A DNA stretch of 64,000 bases from Kitasatospora sp. NBC_01266 (GCF_036242395.1 NZ_CP108458.1:2790001-2854000), one strand, 5' to 3'. Counted from the stretch's first letter, positions 15,953 through 26,500 are shown. The notes: generated from the sequence alone by a model not told the origin. Numbers and translations are program-made.

Positions 15953-18295
15953 ATGTCGTCGGACGCCCCCGAGAACGTACTGCTGCCCGGCGGGAGGTGG
16001 CGGCTGTGGGAGCACTTCGCGCTGCGCGGCCCGGGTTTCCCGGCCGAGGGGGTGCTGCGGATGGCCCCGGCGGGGCTGGCCGAGGCCGCGGACAAGTTCG
16101 GGCCCGCGGACACCCTGGCCGGCCCGGACTGGCAGGCGTTCACCGCCGCCCTGGACGAGGCCGCCGTCGCGACCGCGCGGCGGCTCCAGGAGATCGCCGC
16201 CGAGCCGCGCTTCCGGGCCGCCGTGGCCTGGCAGAACGCGGCCGTGCTGCGCACCGGCATCGCGCCGTTCCTGAACTGGACGCCGACCGCCGCCGGGCGC
16301 ACCAGCATGCCGCGCCAGCGTGAGGAGTTGGTCGCCCACTACTGGCAGCGCTTCTGCGTCAAGAACGACACCATCGGCTTCTTCGGCCCGGTCGGCTGGG
16401 GGCGCTGGGACCTGTCGACCCGCGGCATCGAGGTCGCCCCCGGGCAGCCCGGCAGCGGCTTCCTGGCCGCCTCGCACGTCTACTTCGCCAGCTGGGGGAT
16501 CGACGCGCTGGCCAAGTCGCTGGGCGAGGACCCGGAGTTGCTGCTCTGGATGCCGCCGTACCGGGTCTCCTTCATCCGGGTGGTCGACGGGACGGTCCGG
16601 GTGCCGGGACGGCCGCCGCAGCAGATCGCCGAGCTGGACCGCCGGGTGCTGCTGCACTGCGACGGTGTGCGCACGGCCGCCGTGATCGCCGCGGAACTGG
16701 GCGAGGAGAGCGGCGAGGTGGTCGAGGCGGTGCGCCGGCTGGCCCGCCGGCGCTGGGTGCGCTGGCAGGTGGACGTGCCCGCGAGCACCTATCCGGAGCA
16801 GGCGCTGCGCGCCGTGCTGGAGCGGGTCGGTGACGCCGGGCCGCGCGAGCGCGCGCTGGCGCGGCTCCAGGTGCTGGAGCGCGGCCGGGACGCCGTGGCG
16901 GCGGCCGGGATGGACGCGCAGGCGCTGACCGCCGCCGTGGCGCGGCTGGAGGCGGACTTCGCGGAACTGACCGCGACCGAGGCGCAGCGCGCCAAGGGCG
17001 AGCGGACGGCGCCCTGCCGCAGCCTCGTCTACAGCGACTCGCGCCGGGCCGCCACCGCCACCCTGGGCACCGCGGTGCTGGACGAACTGGGCCCGCTGGA
17101 GCTGTGCCTGACCGCGGCGCGCTGGATGACCAACCGCTTCGCCGAGCTGATGGAGGGCCGGATCCGCGAGGCCTGGCAGCGGCTGCGGGAGCGCAACGGC
17201 GGCGGCACGGTCGACCTGGGGGCGCTGTGGCTGGAGTGCCTGCCCTCCCCGCACCCGATGGCCAAGGCCGACATCATCGCCGTGCAGGCCGAGTTGTGCG
17301 CCAAGTGGGCCCGGATCCTGCAGGTACCCGAGGGCGTGCGCCGGGTGCGGCTGCGCACGGCGGACCTGGCCGCGCGGGTGGCCGAGGAGTTCGGCGAGCC
17401 GGGGGCCGGCTGGTCGCTGGCCCGCTACTTCAGCCCGGACCTGCTGGTGCTGGCCGAGAACGCCGAAGCGGTCGCCCGGGGCGACTTCGAGCTGGTGCTC
17501 GGCGAGATGCACTGCGCGCTCAACACCATGGGCGCCTCGCTCTTCGTGCACCAGCACCAGGACCGGGCGGAGCTGATCGACGAGACCTCGCGCGACTTCC
17601 CCGCACCGCGGCTGCTGCCGATGCTGGCCAAGGAGCTGCCGATCAAGTGGTCGGCACGCAGCCGCCCGTCACTGGACCGCCCGCAGGACTACGTGGTCGC
17701 GCTGATCGACCAGACCGGCGATCCGCACCGGCCGCGCACCGTGCTGGGCGCGGACGTCGAGGTGGCCGAGGGCGCGGACGGGCGCCTGGAGGTGGTGCTG
17801 CCGGACGGCGCGCGCTTCCCGGTGCTGGACGCCTACGCCAACACGCTGACCCAGAAGGTGATGGACCGGTTCACCATCCGCCCCGAGGGCGACCACACTC
17901 CCCGGATCACCGTGGGCAAGATGGTGGTGGCCCGGGAGACCTGGCAGATCCCGGTCGGCGAACTGGCCTTCGCCGAGGAGAAGACCGAGGCCGGCCGGTT
18001 CGTCCGGGCCCGGCACTGGCAGCGCGAGCGGGAGCTGCCGCGCTTCGCCTTCGTGGTCTCACCGACCGAGCCGCGCCCGTTCTACGTGGACTTCGACAGC
18101 CCCGTCTACGTCACCATCCTGGCGAAGGCCGCCCGCCGGCTGGCCCGCAAGGACCCGCAGGCGCGGCTGAAGATCAGCGAGATGCTGCCCACGCCCGAGC
18201 AGGCCTGGCTGACCGACGACGAGGGCAGCGTCTACACCAGCGAGTTGCGGCTGGTGGCCGTGGACCGCAGTGCCGTCCCCGGCGGGGTGGCGTGA
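15953..18295 (+). CDS. LanB-type dehydratase N-domain / PEARL-like protein 1
   Basis: 780 residues from the ATG at 15953 (AAGGAG upstream). It matches the lantibiotic dehydratase N-terminal (glutamylation) family: RQREELVAHYWQRF followed by KNDTIGFFGPVGWG at about 137-150, and a C-terminal part ending in RPFYVDFDSPVYVTILAK and EMLPTPEQAWL. Full LanBs are around 1000 residues with a separate SpaB-type elimination domain. That domain is absent here, as in peptide aminoacyl-tRNA ligases (PEARLs). The family uses aminoacyl-tRNA (Glu-tRNA in LanB) to acylate Ser/Thr or extend a peptide. No precursor peptide gene is nearby. Its stop overlaps the start of a free-standing A domain, so it probably works with that A/lyase/carrier cassette. 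This is inference. It is closely related to the protein at 21085. Confidence 0.85.
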   Translation: MSSDAPENVLLPGGRWRLWEHFALRGPGFPAEGVLRMAPAGLAEAADKFGPADTLAGPDWQAFTAALDEAAVATARRLQEIAAEPRFRAAVAWQNAAVLRTGIAPFLNWTPTAAGRTSMPRQREELVAHYWQRFCVKNDTIGFFGPVGWGRWDLSTRGIEVAPGQPGSGFLAASHVYFASWGIDALAKSLGEDPELLLWMPPYRVSFIRVVDGTVRVPGRPPQQIAELDRRVLLHCDGVRTAAVIAAELGEESGEVVEAVRRLARRRWVRWQVDVPASTYPEQALRAVLERVGDAGPRERALARLQVLERGRDAVAAAGMDAQALTAAVARLEADFAELTATEAQRAKGERTAPCRSLVYSDSRRAATATLGTAVLDELGPLELCLTAARWMTNRFAELMEGRIREAWQRLRERNGGGTVDLGALWLECLPSPHPMAKADIIAVQAELCAKWARILQVPEGVRRVRLRTADLAARVAEEFGEPGAGWSLARYFSPDLLVLAENAEAVARGDFELVLGEMHCALNTMGASLFVHQHQDRAELIDETSRDFPAPRLLPMLAKELPIKWSARSRPSLDRPQDYVVALIDQTGDPHRPRTVLGADVEVAEGADGRLEVVLPDGARFPVLDAYANTLTQKVMDRFTIRPEGDHTPRITVGKMVVARETWQIPVGELAFAEEKTEAGRFVRARHWQRERELPRFAFVVSPTEPRPFYVDFDSPVYVTILAKAARRLARKDPQARLKISEMLPTPEQAWLTDDEGSVYTSELRLVAVDRSAVPGGVA
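16329..16401 (+). repeat. 73-bp exact repeat, copy 1 (LanB-like paralog 1)
   Basis: Identical base for base to 21446-21518. It encodes the conserved KNDTIGFFGP region of the two LanB-like paralogs. Upstream flanks differ by only three bases over the preceding ~50 bases. This indicates recent duplication, local gene conversion or strong constraint. Confidence 0.85.
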
Positions 18296-19809
18296 TGCGC
18301 ACCTTCGTGGACGAGATCGCGGCCCACGCGGCCGCCGACCCGCGACGGGTGGCGCTCACCGGCCCGGCCGGGGAGCTGAGTTACGGCGAGCTCGCGGCCC
18401 GGATCGAGCAGGTGGCGGGTCGGCTGCGGGCGGCGGGGGCCGGGCCGGAGCGGGTCTGCGCGGTGGCGGTGGAGCGCGGCCCGGACGCGGTGGTGGCGAT
18501 GGCCGCCGTGGTCCGCTCCGGGGCGGCGTTCCTGACCCTCGACGTCGAGCAGCCGCCCGCGCGGCTGGCCGCGCTGGTGCGCAGCGGCGGCGCCGACCTG
18601 CTGCTGGCGGCCGACCCGGAGCTGGTGGCCAGGCTGGCGCTGCCGGTGCCGGGAAAACCACTGCTGCTCGATGAATCACCGTCATACGGTGGCGACATGA
18701 CGCCTTCTCAGGATCTTGACCGGCCAAGTCCCGGTACGCTCGCGTACGTCAGCCACACCTCCGGCACCACCGGCGAGCCCAGTGCGGTGCTGATCGAGCA
18801 CCGGGGTCTGGACAACTATCTGCGCTTCGTCGCCCGCGACTTCGGCCTGGGGCCGCACACCGTGGCGCTGCAGGTCGCGCCGCTGGGCTACGACGCCTCG
18901 ATCCGCGACACCTTCGCACCGCTGCTGGCCGGCGGCCGCCTGGTGCTGCTGCCGCGCGGGGACGTGCTGCGCCCGGAGTCCCTGGGGGCGGCGCTGCGGC
19001 GGCACGGCGTCAACACCCTGCTGAGCGTGACCCCGTCGTTCCTCTCGCATCTGGCCGGCCGGCCGGACGCCGGTGAACTGCTGGGCGGCGTACGGCTGGT
19101 GGTCTCCAGCGGCGAGTCGCTGCGGCCGTTCCTGACGGCCGGCGGACGCCGGCTGCTGCCCGGCACGCTGGTCAACCAGTACGGGCCGACCGAGTGCACG
19201 ATGACCTCCACCCGCCAGGTGGTGGCCGCCGAGCCGGACACCGGGCACGACCTGGTCGGCAGCGCGATCGACGGCGTCGCCGTGCGACTGCTGGACGCCG
19301 ACCTGGCGCCGGTCGCCGAGGGCGAGGTCGGCGAGGTGTGCATCGGCGGCAGCGGCGTCGCCCGCGGCTACCGGGGCCGCCCCGGGCGCACCGCCGCGTG
19401 CTTCGTGCCGGACCCGCTTGGCCCGCCCGGGGCCCGGCTGTACCGGACCGGGGACCTGGCCCGGCTGGGTCCGCAGGGCCTGCGCTACCTGGGCCGCGGC
19501 GACCGCCAGATCAAGATCCGCGGCTACCGGGTGGACCCGGCCGAGGTCGAGGGCGCGCTGCTGACCCACCAGGAGGTGACCGGGGCCGTGGTCACCGCCG
19601 AGTCGGACGCGCAGGGCAGGGTCTTCCTGACCGCGCACGTCACCGGCGCCCTGGACGGCACCCCGGACCCGGCGCTCCGCGCCCACCTGGCCCGCACCCT
19701 GCCGCCGCACCTGATGCCGCGCCGCTTCGTGCGGCTGGCCGAACTGCCCACCACGCGCGGCGGCAAGACCGACCGCACCGCGCTCGCGCAGGCGGGAGCC
19801 GCCCGATGA
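18295..19809 (+). CDS. Free-standing NRPS adenylation domain
   Basis: 504 residues; ATG at 18295 overlaps the LanB-like stop. A-domain motifs in order are LSYGEL, SHTSGTTGEPS (about 153-163), YDASIRD with the amino-group Asp kept, NQYGPTE, RTGDLARL, IKIRGYRVD and the A10-type GGKTDR. The protein ends there with no carrier domain, so it must load a carrier in trans, most simply the lone PCP at 20810. The by-eye binding-pocket code is D-A-R-S-V-S-Q-M-T-K, which I cannot assign to an amino acid. It is translationally coupled to the PLP enzyme downstream. Confidence 0.9.
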   Translation: MRTFVDEIAAHAAADPRRVALTGPAGELSYGELAARIEQVAGRLRAAGAGPERVCAVAVERGPDAVVAMAAVVRSGAAFLTLDVEQPPARLAALVRSGGADLLLAADPELVARLALPVPGKPLLLDESPSYGGDMTPSQDLDRPSPGTLAYVSHTSGTTGEPSAVLIEHRGLDNYLRFVARDFGLGPHTVALQVAPLGYDASIRDTFAPLLAGGRLVLLPRGDVLRPESLGAALRRHGVNTLLSVTPSFLSHLAGRPDAGELLGGVRLVVSSGESLRPFLTAGGRRLLPGTLVNQYGPTECTMTSTRQVVAAEPDTGHDLVGSAIDGVAVRLLDADLAPVAEGEVGEVCIGGSGVARGYRGRPGRTAACFVPDPLGPPGARLYRTGDLARLGPQGLRYLGRGDRQIKIRGYRVDPAEVEGALLTHQEVTGAVVTAESDAQGRVFLTAHVTGALDGTPDPALRAHLARTLPPHLMPRRFVRLAELPTTRGGKTDRTALAQAGAAR

Positions 19810-20813
19810 CCCCGTCAGCACCGCTGGCCACCGCCGCCGGCCCCGACCTGCTCGGACCCGCCGAAGTGGACCGCGCCGCCGAGCGGCTGGCTGGCCGGAT
19901 CCGCCGCACACCTGTCCTGCCGTTCCGGCCCGGCCTGCGCCTCAAGGCCGAACACCTCCAGCACAGCGGCTCGTTCAAGCTGCGCGGCGCCGCGAACGCG
20001 GTGCTGGCGCTGGGTGCGCGCAGCATCGTCACCGGCTCCTCCGGCAACCACGGCATCGCGCTGGCCCGGCTGGCCGGTGAGCTCGGCATCGAGCTGACCG
20101 TGGTGCTGGCCGGCGGCGCCAGCCCCGACAAGGCCGCGCTGATCCGGGCGTTGGGCGCCCGGACCGTGGCCGTGGCCGGCGGGGTGGCCGAACGCGAGCT
20201 GCGGGCCGCCGAGTTGGCCCGGACGACCGGCGCCGTGCTGATCCCCTCCTCCGACCACGCGCTGGTGGTCGCCGGGCAGGGCACGGTCGGACGGGAGATC
20301 CTGGCCGACGCACCGGACACCGAGGCGATCTACGTCCCGGTGGGCGGCGGCGGGCTGCTGGCCGGAGTCTGCCTGGCCGCCTGGGACCGGCCGGTCCGGG
20401 TGATCGGCGTGGAACCGGCCGGCACCCCGCGCTACGCCCGCTCGCTGGCGGCCGGCCACCCGCTGCGGCTGCCGGCCTGCGACACCGTCGCCGACGGGCT
20501 GCGCGGCCAGCAGCCGGGCACGGTGACCTACCCGATCGTCCGGGACCGGGTCGACGAACTGGTCACGGTCACCGACGCCGAGGTCCTCGCCGCCGCCGTC
20601 CTACTGGGCCGACAGGGCGTCGAGGCCGAACCGAGCGGCGCCGTCGCGCTGGCCGGAGCGCTGCGCAGCGGCGGCCCGGAGCGCGCGGTGGCCGTCGTCT
20701 CCGGCGGCAACACCCCGGCGGCGCTGCGCGCCGCAGCGGCCCGGCACCAGCTGTTCTCCCCCAACTCCCTTCCCTCCCCCTCCCTCTCGTCTCCCGAGGA
20801 GCAGTCACGATGA
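19806..20813 (+). CDS. Threonine dehydratase-like fold-type II PLP enzyme
   Basis: 335 residues; ATG overlaps the A-domain stop. Fold-type II PLP features are GSFKLRGAANAV with Lys58 as the likely Schiff-base lysine, the phosphate-region loop GSSGNHG, and the glycine-rich VGGGGLLAG. It ends after SGGN without the regulatory ACT domain of biosynthetic threonine deaminases. Relatives deaminate or racemise Ser/Thr or perform beta-replacement, for example diaminopropionate synthesis. Between an A domain and a carrier it may make or remove the amino acid used by that cassette. The reaction cannot be fixed from sequence alone. The last ~18 residues are Ser/Pro-rich. Confidence 0.85.
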   Translation: MTPSAPLATAAGPDLLGPAEVDRAAERLAGRIRRTPVLPFRPGLRLKAEHLQHSGSFKLRGAANAVLALGARSIVTGSSGNHGIALARLAGELGIELTVVLAGGASPDKAALIRALGARTVAVAGGVAERELRAAELARTTGAVLIPSSDHALVVAGQGTVGREILADAPDTEAIYVPVGGGGLLAGVCLAAWDRPVRVIGVEPAGTPRYARSLAAGHPLRLPACDTVADGLRGQQPGTVTYPIVRDRVDELVTVTDAEVLAAAVLLGRQGVEAEPSGAVALAGALRSGGPERAVAVVSGGNTPAALRAAAARHQLFSPNSLPSPSLSSPEEQSR

Positions 20814-21064
20814 CCACCACCACCTTCACCGGCACCAGCACCGTCGACCTGATCGTCTCCGTCTACCAGGACGCCCTGGGCAGCGCCGACCTCGACGGGC
20901 AGAGCGACTTCTTCGAGTACGGCGGGGACTCGCTCACCGCGTTCCAGATCACCAGCCGCCTCCAGGAGGCGCTGGGCGTCGAGATCCCGGTCGCCCTGGT
21001 GTTCGCCTACCCGTGCCCCGCCGAGCTGGCAGACGTGGTCGAAGCAGACCTCGCTCAGGCCTGA
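20810..21064 (+). CDS. Free-standing peptidyl carrier protein
   Basis: 84 residues, ATG overlapping the previous stop. The phosphopantetheine motif is FFEYGGDSLTAFQI with Ser41. It is a discrete T domain, most likely loaded by the adjacent lone A domain. Because LanB-like genes sit on both sides, carrier-bound amino acid is a candidate substrate for them. This is inference. Confidence 0.92.
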   Translation: MTTTTFTGTSTVDLIVSVYQDALGSADLDGQSDFFEYGGDSLTAFQITSRLQEALGVEIPVALVFAYPCPAELADVVEADLAQA

Positions 21065-21084
21065 CAGAGTCAAGGAGACGTGAG

Positions 21085-23376
21085 GTGACCAACTTCCCTG
21101 AGCCCGACGGCCGCTGGCGGCTGTGGGAGCAGTTCGCACTGCGCGGGCCGGGCTTCCCGGCCGACGGGGTGCTCCGCCTGGCCCCGGCCGGACTGGCCGG
21201 GGCGGCCGACAAGTTCGGCGCCGCCGACCCGCTGTCCGGCCCCGACTGGGCGGCCTTCGCCGAGGCTTTCGACGAGGCCGCCGTGGCCACCGCGCACGAG
21301 TTGCAGGACATCGCCCGCACCCCCGCCTTCCGGGAGGCCGTGGCCTGGCAGAACCGGCCGGTGCTCGACTCCGGCATCAAGCCCTTCCTCGCCTGGACGC
21401 CGACCGCCGCCGGCCGCACCAGCATGCCGCGCCAGCGCGAGGAGCTGGTCGCCCACTACTGGCAGCGCTTCTGCGTCAAGAACGACACCATCGGCTTCTT
21501 CGGCCCGGTCGGCTGGGGACGCTTCGACGACCGGGTGGCGACGGGCGTGCGGGTCGACCCGGGTGCGGGGCTGGTGGCGGCGACCGAACTGTACTTCGCC
21601 GGCTGGGCGGTGGACGCGCTCGCCGCGACGATCGCCGCCGATCCGGCCGCCCGGGACTGGGTCGCCCCGCGCCGGGTGCCCTTCGTGCGGCCGTCCGGCG
21701 AGCAGGTGATCGTGCCCGGCCGCCCGCCGCAGCCGGCGGGGGCGGAGCTGGTGGCCGTGCTGGCCCGCTGCGACGGCGTGCGCACCGCCCGCGCCCTGGC
21801 CGAGCAGCTGCCGGGCACGGACGTTGCGGCCGCGCTGGACGAACTGGTGCGCCGCCGCTGGGCGGTGTGGCGCCTGGAGGTCCCGGCCGCCACCCGGCCC
21901 GAGCGCTGGCTGCGCGGCTGGCTGGACGGCGTCGGCGACCCCGAGCTGCGCGAACGCGGCCTGCGCGGGCTCGACCTGCTGGAGCGCGGCCGCGAGCGGG
22001 TCCGCCAGGCGGACGGCGCGCAGGCGGTGGTCGCCGCGATGGCCGAGCTGGAGCGGGAGTTCGTCGAACTGACGCAGACCGCCGCGGTGCGGGACAAGTC
22101 CGCCGCGACGGCGCCGTGCCGGGCGCTGGTCTACTCCGACTGCCGGCGCGCCGCGACCGCGCGGCTCGGTCCGGGCGTCGGCGAGGTGCTCGCCGCCGAC
22201 CTGGCACCGCTGCTGACGGCCGCCACCTGGCTGACCGCCGAGCTGGCGGCGGAGGTGCTGGAGCGGGCCAAGGAGGTGTACGCCGAGCTCGCCGAGCGGG
22301 GGCCGGTGGACCTGGCCGCCTTCTGGTTCGCCTGCATGCCGATCCTGCACGGCGACGCCCGGCAGACCGCGCGGCGGCTGCAGCAGGAGTTCCAGGCCCA
22401 CTGGCAGGCGATCCTCGCCCCGGAGCCCGGGGTCCGCCGGATCCGGCGCGACCTGGCGCAGGTGGCCGCCGCCGTCGCCGAGCGGTTCGCCGCCACCGGC
22501 CCCGGCTGGACCGCCGCGCGCTACCTCAGCCCGGACGTCATGATCGCCGCCGAGGGGGTCGAGGCCATCGAACGCGGCGAGTTCCAACTCGTCCTCGGCG
22601 AGCTCCACCTGGCCTCCAACACGCTCGGCGCCTCGCTCTTCGTGCACCAGCACGCCGACCCGGGCGAGCTGGCGGCGCTGACCGACCGCGATCACCCCGG
22701 CCCGCGCCTGCTGCCGCTGCTGCCCAAGGAGCACCGCTCCCGGCTGTCGGCCCGGGTCAAGTACGCGCTGCGCCGCCCCGAGGACTACCAGGTCGCGCTG
22801 GCCGACCAGACCGGCGACCCGGCCGACCCGCGCACCGTGCTCAGCGCGGACGTGGCCGTGGTCGAGCGCGGCGGCGAGCTGCGCGTGGTGCTGCCGGACG
22901 GGGCCGAGTTCCCGGCCGTGGACGTCTTCGCGCATGTGCTCACCACGCTCGCGATGGACCTCTTCCAGGTCCTGCCCGAGGCCGAACACACCCCGCGGGT
23001 GACCGTGGACCGCCTGGTGGTCGCCCGCGAGACCTGGCGCCCGCCGGCGGCGGAGCTGGACTTCGCCGACGAGAAGGACGAGCGGCGGCGCTTCGTGCGG
23101 GCCCGGCAGTGGCGCGAGCAACAGGGCCTGCCCCGCTTCGTGTTCGTCGTCTCGCCGACCGAGTCGCGGCCCTTCTACGTCGACTTCGACAGTCCGGTGT
23201 ACGTCACCGTTCTCGCGAAGGCGATGCGGCGGCTGGCGCGCAAGGACCCGCACGCCCGGGTCCAGTTCACCGAGATGCTGCCGACCCCGGAGCAGAGCTG
23301 GCTGACCGACGACCAGGGCCGCTCCTACACCGCCGAGCTGCGCTTCGTCGCGGTGGCCGAGGGGGGTGTCGCCTAA
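21085..23376 (+). CDS. LanB-type dehydratase N-domain / PEARL-like protein 2
   Basis: 763 residues from a GTG at 21085 with AAGGAG eight bases upstream; an upstream in-frame start would run into the carrier-protein gene. It is a close paralog of the protein at 15953 along the whole length, including KNDTIGFFGPVGWG at about 132-145 and the RPFYVDFDSPVYVT segment near the C terminus. It too lacks the SpaB-type elimination domain. Paralog pairs could divide labour, for example acylation on different substrates. No leader-core peptide is encoded between them; instead they bracket an A domain, a PLP lyase and a PCP. That makes a carrier-protein rather than ribosomal-peptide substrate plausible but unproven. 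Confidence 0.85.
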   Translation: MTNFPEPDGRWRLWEQFALRGPGFPADGVLRLAPAGLAGAADKFGAADPLSGPDWAAFAEAFDEAAVATAHELQDIARTPAFREAVAWQNRPVLDSGIKPFLAWTPTAAGRTSMPRQREELVAHYWQRFCVKNDTIGFFGPVGWGRFDDRVATGVRVDPGAGLVAATELYFAGWAVDALAATIAADPAARDWVAPRRVPFVRPSGEQVIVPGRPPQPAGAELVAVLARCDGVRTARALAEQLPGTDVAAALDELVRRRWAVWRLEVPAATRPERWLRGWLDGVGDPELRERGLRGLDLLERGRERVRQADGAQAVVAAMAELEREFVELTQTAAVRDKSAATAPCRALVYSDCRRAATARLGPGVGEVLAADLAPLLTAATWLTAELAAEVLERAKEVYAELAERGPVDLAAFWFACMPILHGDARQTARRLQQEFQAHWQAILAPEPGVRRIRRDLAQVAAAVAERFAATGPGWTAARYLSPDVMIAAEGVEAIERGEFQLVLGELHLASNTLGASLFVHQHADPGELAALTDRDHPGPRLLPLLPKEHRSRLSARVKYALRRPEDYQVALADQTGDPADPRTVLSADVAVVERGGELRVVLPDGAEFPAVDVFAHVLTTLAMDLFQVLPEAEHTPRVTVDRLVVARETWRPPAAELDFADEKDERRRFVRARQWREQQGLPRFVFVVSPTESRPFYVDFDSPVYVTVLAKAMRRLARKDPHARVQFTEMLPTPEQSWLTDDQGRSYTAELRFVAVAEGGVA
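21446..21518 (+). repeat. 73-bp exact repeat, copy 2 (LanB-like paralog 2)
   Basis: Identical to 16329-16401; see that entry. Confidence 0.85.
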
Positions 23377-23565
23377 CGTTCGCAGAACTCCACCAAGCCG
23401 TGTTTTCGGTGCGGCGGGCTGGTCCGGGTACTCCGGCCGGCCCGCCGCATTCGGCGTTGCGGGGGTCGCGCGCGCAGGCCGCGCTGCGCACGGCGCTGCG
23501 TCTTCTTCCCTACTGGGCCCACCGGCCAGGCGGCAGTCTTCAGGAAACACCGCTTGGAGGCCACC

Positions 23566-26500
23566 GTGACCGCAACACCAGCCGTCCCCGAGGGGGCGCG
23601 CCACGCCGACCGCCCACAGACCGCGTCCTTCGCGCAGCGTCGGCTCTGGTTCCTCGACCAACTCGCCAAGGACGCCTCGGGCTCCCTGCTGCCGCTGGCC
23701 CTGCGGCTGCGGGGCCCGCTCGACACCGAGGCCCTGGAGCGCGCGCTGGCCCAGATCGCCGACCGCCACGAGGTGCTGCGCACCCGCTTCACCGCCGTCG
23801 GCGGCGAGCCGGTGCCGCAGCTGGACCCGGTGGGCAGCAGCGTGCTGGAGCGGGTGGCGGCGACCGGTGTCGCCGAGCTCTTCGCCGAGCAGCTGGCCCG
23901 GCCGCTGGACCTGGCCACCGAGCGCCCGATGCGCGCGGTGCTGGCCGAGCTCGCCGAGGACGACCACCTGCTGCTGGTGACGATCCACCACATCGCGGTC
24001 GACGGCTGGTCCTGGGACGTGCTGATGCGCGAACTGGCGGCGGGCTACCAGGGCGACGCGGTCGCCACCCCGGCCCTGCAGTACGCCGAGGCCGCCGCCG
24101 CGCAGGCCGAGCGGCTGAGCGGCCCGCGGCTGGAGAAGCTGATCGGCTACTGGCGCGAGCGCCTGGACGGCGTGACCCCGCTGGCCCTGCCGACCGACCG
24201 GCCGCGCCCGCGGTTCTGGGACGGCGCCGGCGACGTGGTCCGCTTCCGGCTCCCGGCCGAGCTGGTCGCCGAGGTCGACACGCTGGCCCGTCGGCACCGC
24301 GCCACCCGCTACATGCTGCTGCTCGCCGTCTACCAGGCGCTGCTGGGCCACTGGTCGCAGCGCACCGACGTGGCCGTCTGCTCCACCCTCGCCGACCGGG
24401 GCAGCCCGCGGGTGGCCGACCTGATCGGCCCGTTCGTCAACACCGTGGTGCTGCGCGCCGACCTCGCCGGCGGTCCCGGCTTCGGCGCGCTGCTGGACCG
24501 GGTGCGCGACGGCGTGCTGCAGGACCTGTCCCGTTGCGAGGCGCCGTTCGACACCGTGGTGCGGGCGGTCGGCGGCGAGCGCGACCTGTCCCGGCACCCG
24601 CTGGCGCAGGCCTCCTTCACCCTGCTCAACGCCGCCCACCAGGAGCCGCGGCTGCCGGGCCTGGCGGTCGAGCTGGTGCCGCCCCCGCTCGGCGGGACCG
24701 CGCTCGACGTCTTCCTCGACCTCAACCTCTGCCCGGACGGCGCCATCGCGGCCCGGCTGCAGTACGCCACCGCGCTGTTCGACGCCGCGACGATGGAGCG
24801 TTTCGGCGCCGCCTACGTCGAGTTGCTGCGGGCCGTGCTGGCCGACCCCCGGACACCGGTGCGCGAGCTGGCGGCCAAGCTGGAGCCGCTGTCGGGCACC
24901 GCGCCGGGCACCGACGCCGCCACCGCCGTGCGCGAGTGGAGCCACGCGGTGGACCGCCCCACCGGCGAGCCGGCCCCCGTCGCGGTGGCCGGCCCGGCCG
25001 AGGCCCTGGCCCTGGTCTGCGGCGACCGCTCGGTGAGCTACGGCGAGTTGGACGGCCTGACCGGCGGCCTGGCCAACGCCCTGCGGCAGGCGGGGGTCGG
25101 CGTCGGCACCCCGGTCGGCGTGCTGGTGCGGCGCGGCGTCTGGTCGGTGGCCGCGATGGCCGCCGCCTGGCGGGCCGGCGGCGTCTACGTGCCGCTCGAC
25201 GCCGACCTGCCCGCGCAGCGGCTGGCCTTCATGGTGCGGGAGGCGGGCCTGGCCGCCCTGGTCGCCGATGCCCGCACCGCCTTCCTCGCCGAGGAGTTGG
25301 CGGCGGACGCGCACCTCGCGGTGGTCCGGGTGGAGAGCGTCGTGCCGGACCGCGACGCACCGCAGCACACCCCGCACCCGGCCGAGTTGGCCCACGTCAT
25401 CTTCACCTCCGGCTCCACCGGCCGGCCCAAGGCCGTCGGGGTCGAGCACCGCGCGCTCGCCGCGCACGTGGCCGCCGCCCGGGAGCGGTTCGGCATCACC
25501 GCCGAGGACCGGGTGCTGGCCTTCTCCTCCTTCTCCTTCGACGCCTCGCTCGACCAGCTGCTGCCCGCCCTGGGCTGCGGCGCCCGGGTGGTGATCCGCC
25601 CCGACGAACCGTGGCTGCCGACCCAGGTGACCGAGGCCGTCGCCCGGCACGGCCTGACCGTGGTCAACCTCCCGCCGACCTTCTGGACCGAGCTGGCCTT
25701 CAGCCTCGACCGCCGCGCCGCCGCCGCACTGGCCGACCTGCGGCTGCTGATCCTGGGCGGCGAGGCCGTGCCGGCCGGGGCGCTGACCGCCTGGCGGCAG
25801 GCCGCGCCGTGGGTGCGGGTCTGCAACGCCTACGGCCCGACCGAGACCACCGTCACCGCGACCACCTTCGACGCGATCGACCCGGCCGGTGCGACGGATA
25901 CCGCTGGCACGGCTGACACGGCCGGCACGGCCGACGGCCGGATACCGATCGGCCGCCCGCTGGGCCTGCGCCGCGTCTACGTGGTGGACGCGCACGACGA
26001 GCCGGTACCGGTCGGCGTGCCCGGCGAACTGCTGATCGGCGGACCGGAGGTGGCCCGCGGCTACCTCGGCCGGCCGGCGCTGACCGCCGAGCGCTTCGTC
26101 CCCGACCCCTTCGCCGCCGACGGGTCCCGCCTCTACCGCACCGGTGACCTGGTCCAGTGGCTGCCCGGCGGCAGCCTGGAGTTCCTGGGACGCCGCGACG
26201 ACCAGGTGAAGATCCGCGGCTTCCGGATCGAACTGGGCGAGGTCGAGGCCGTGCTGCGGTCCGCCCCGCACGTCATGGCCGCCGCCGTGCGGCCCGACGC
26301 GGCCACCGGGCAGAGCCTGGGCGGCTACGTGGTCGGCGAGGGCGTGGACACCGCCGGGCTGCGCGCCTGGTGCGCCGAGCGGCTGCCGCAGTACGCCGTG
26401 CCCGCGGACTTCCTGCTGCTGGACGCGCTGCCGGTGACCGCCTCCGGCAAGCTGGACCGCAACGCGCTGCCGGACCTGCGCCCGGACCGCACCGCCGGCG

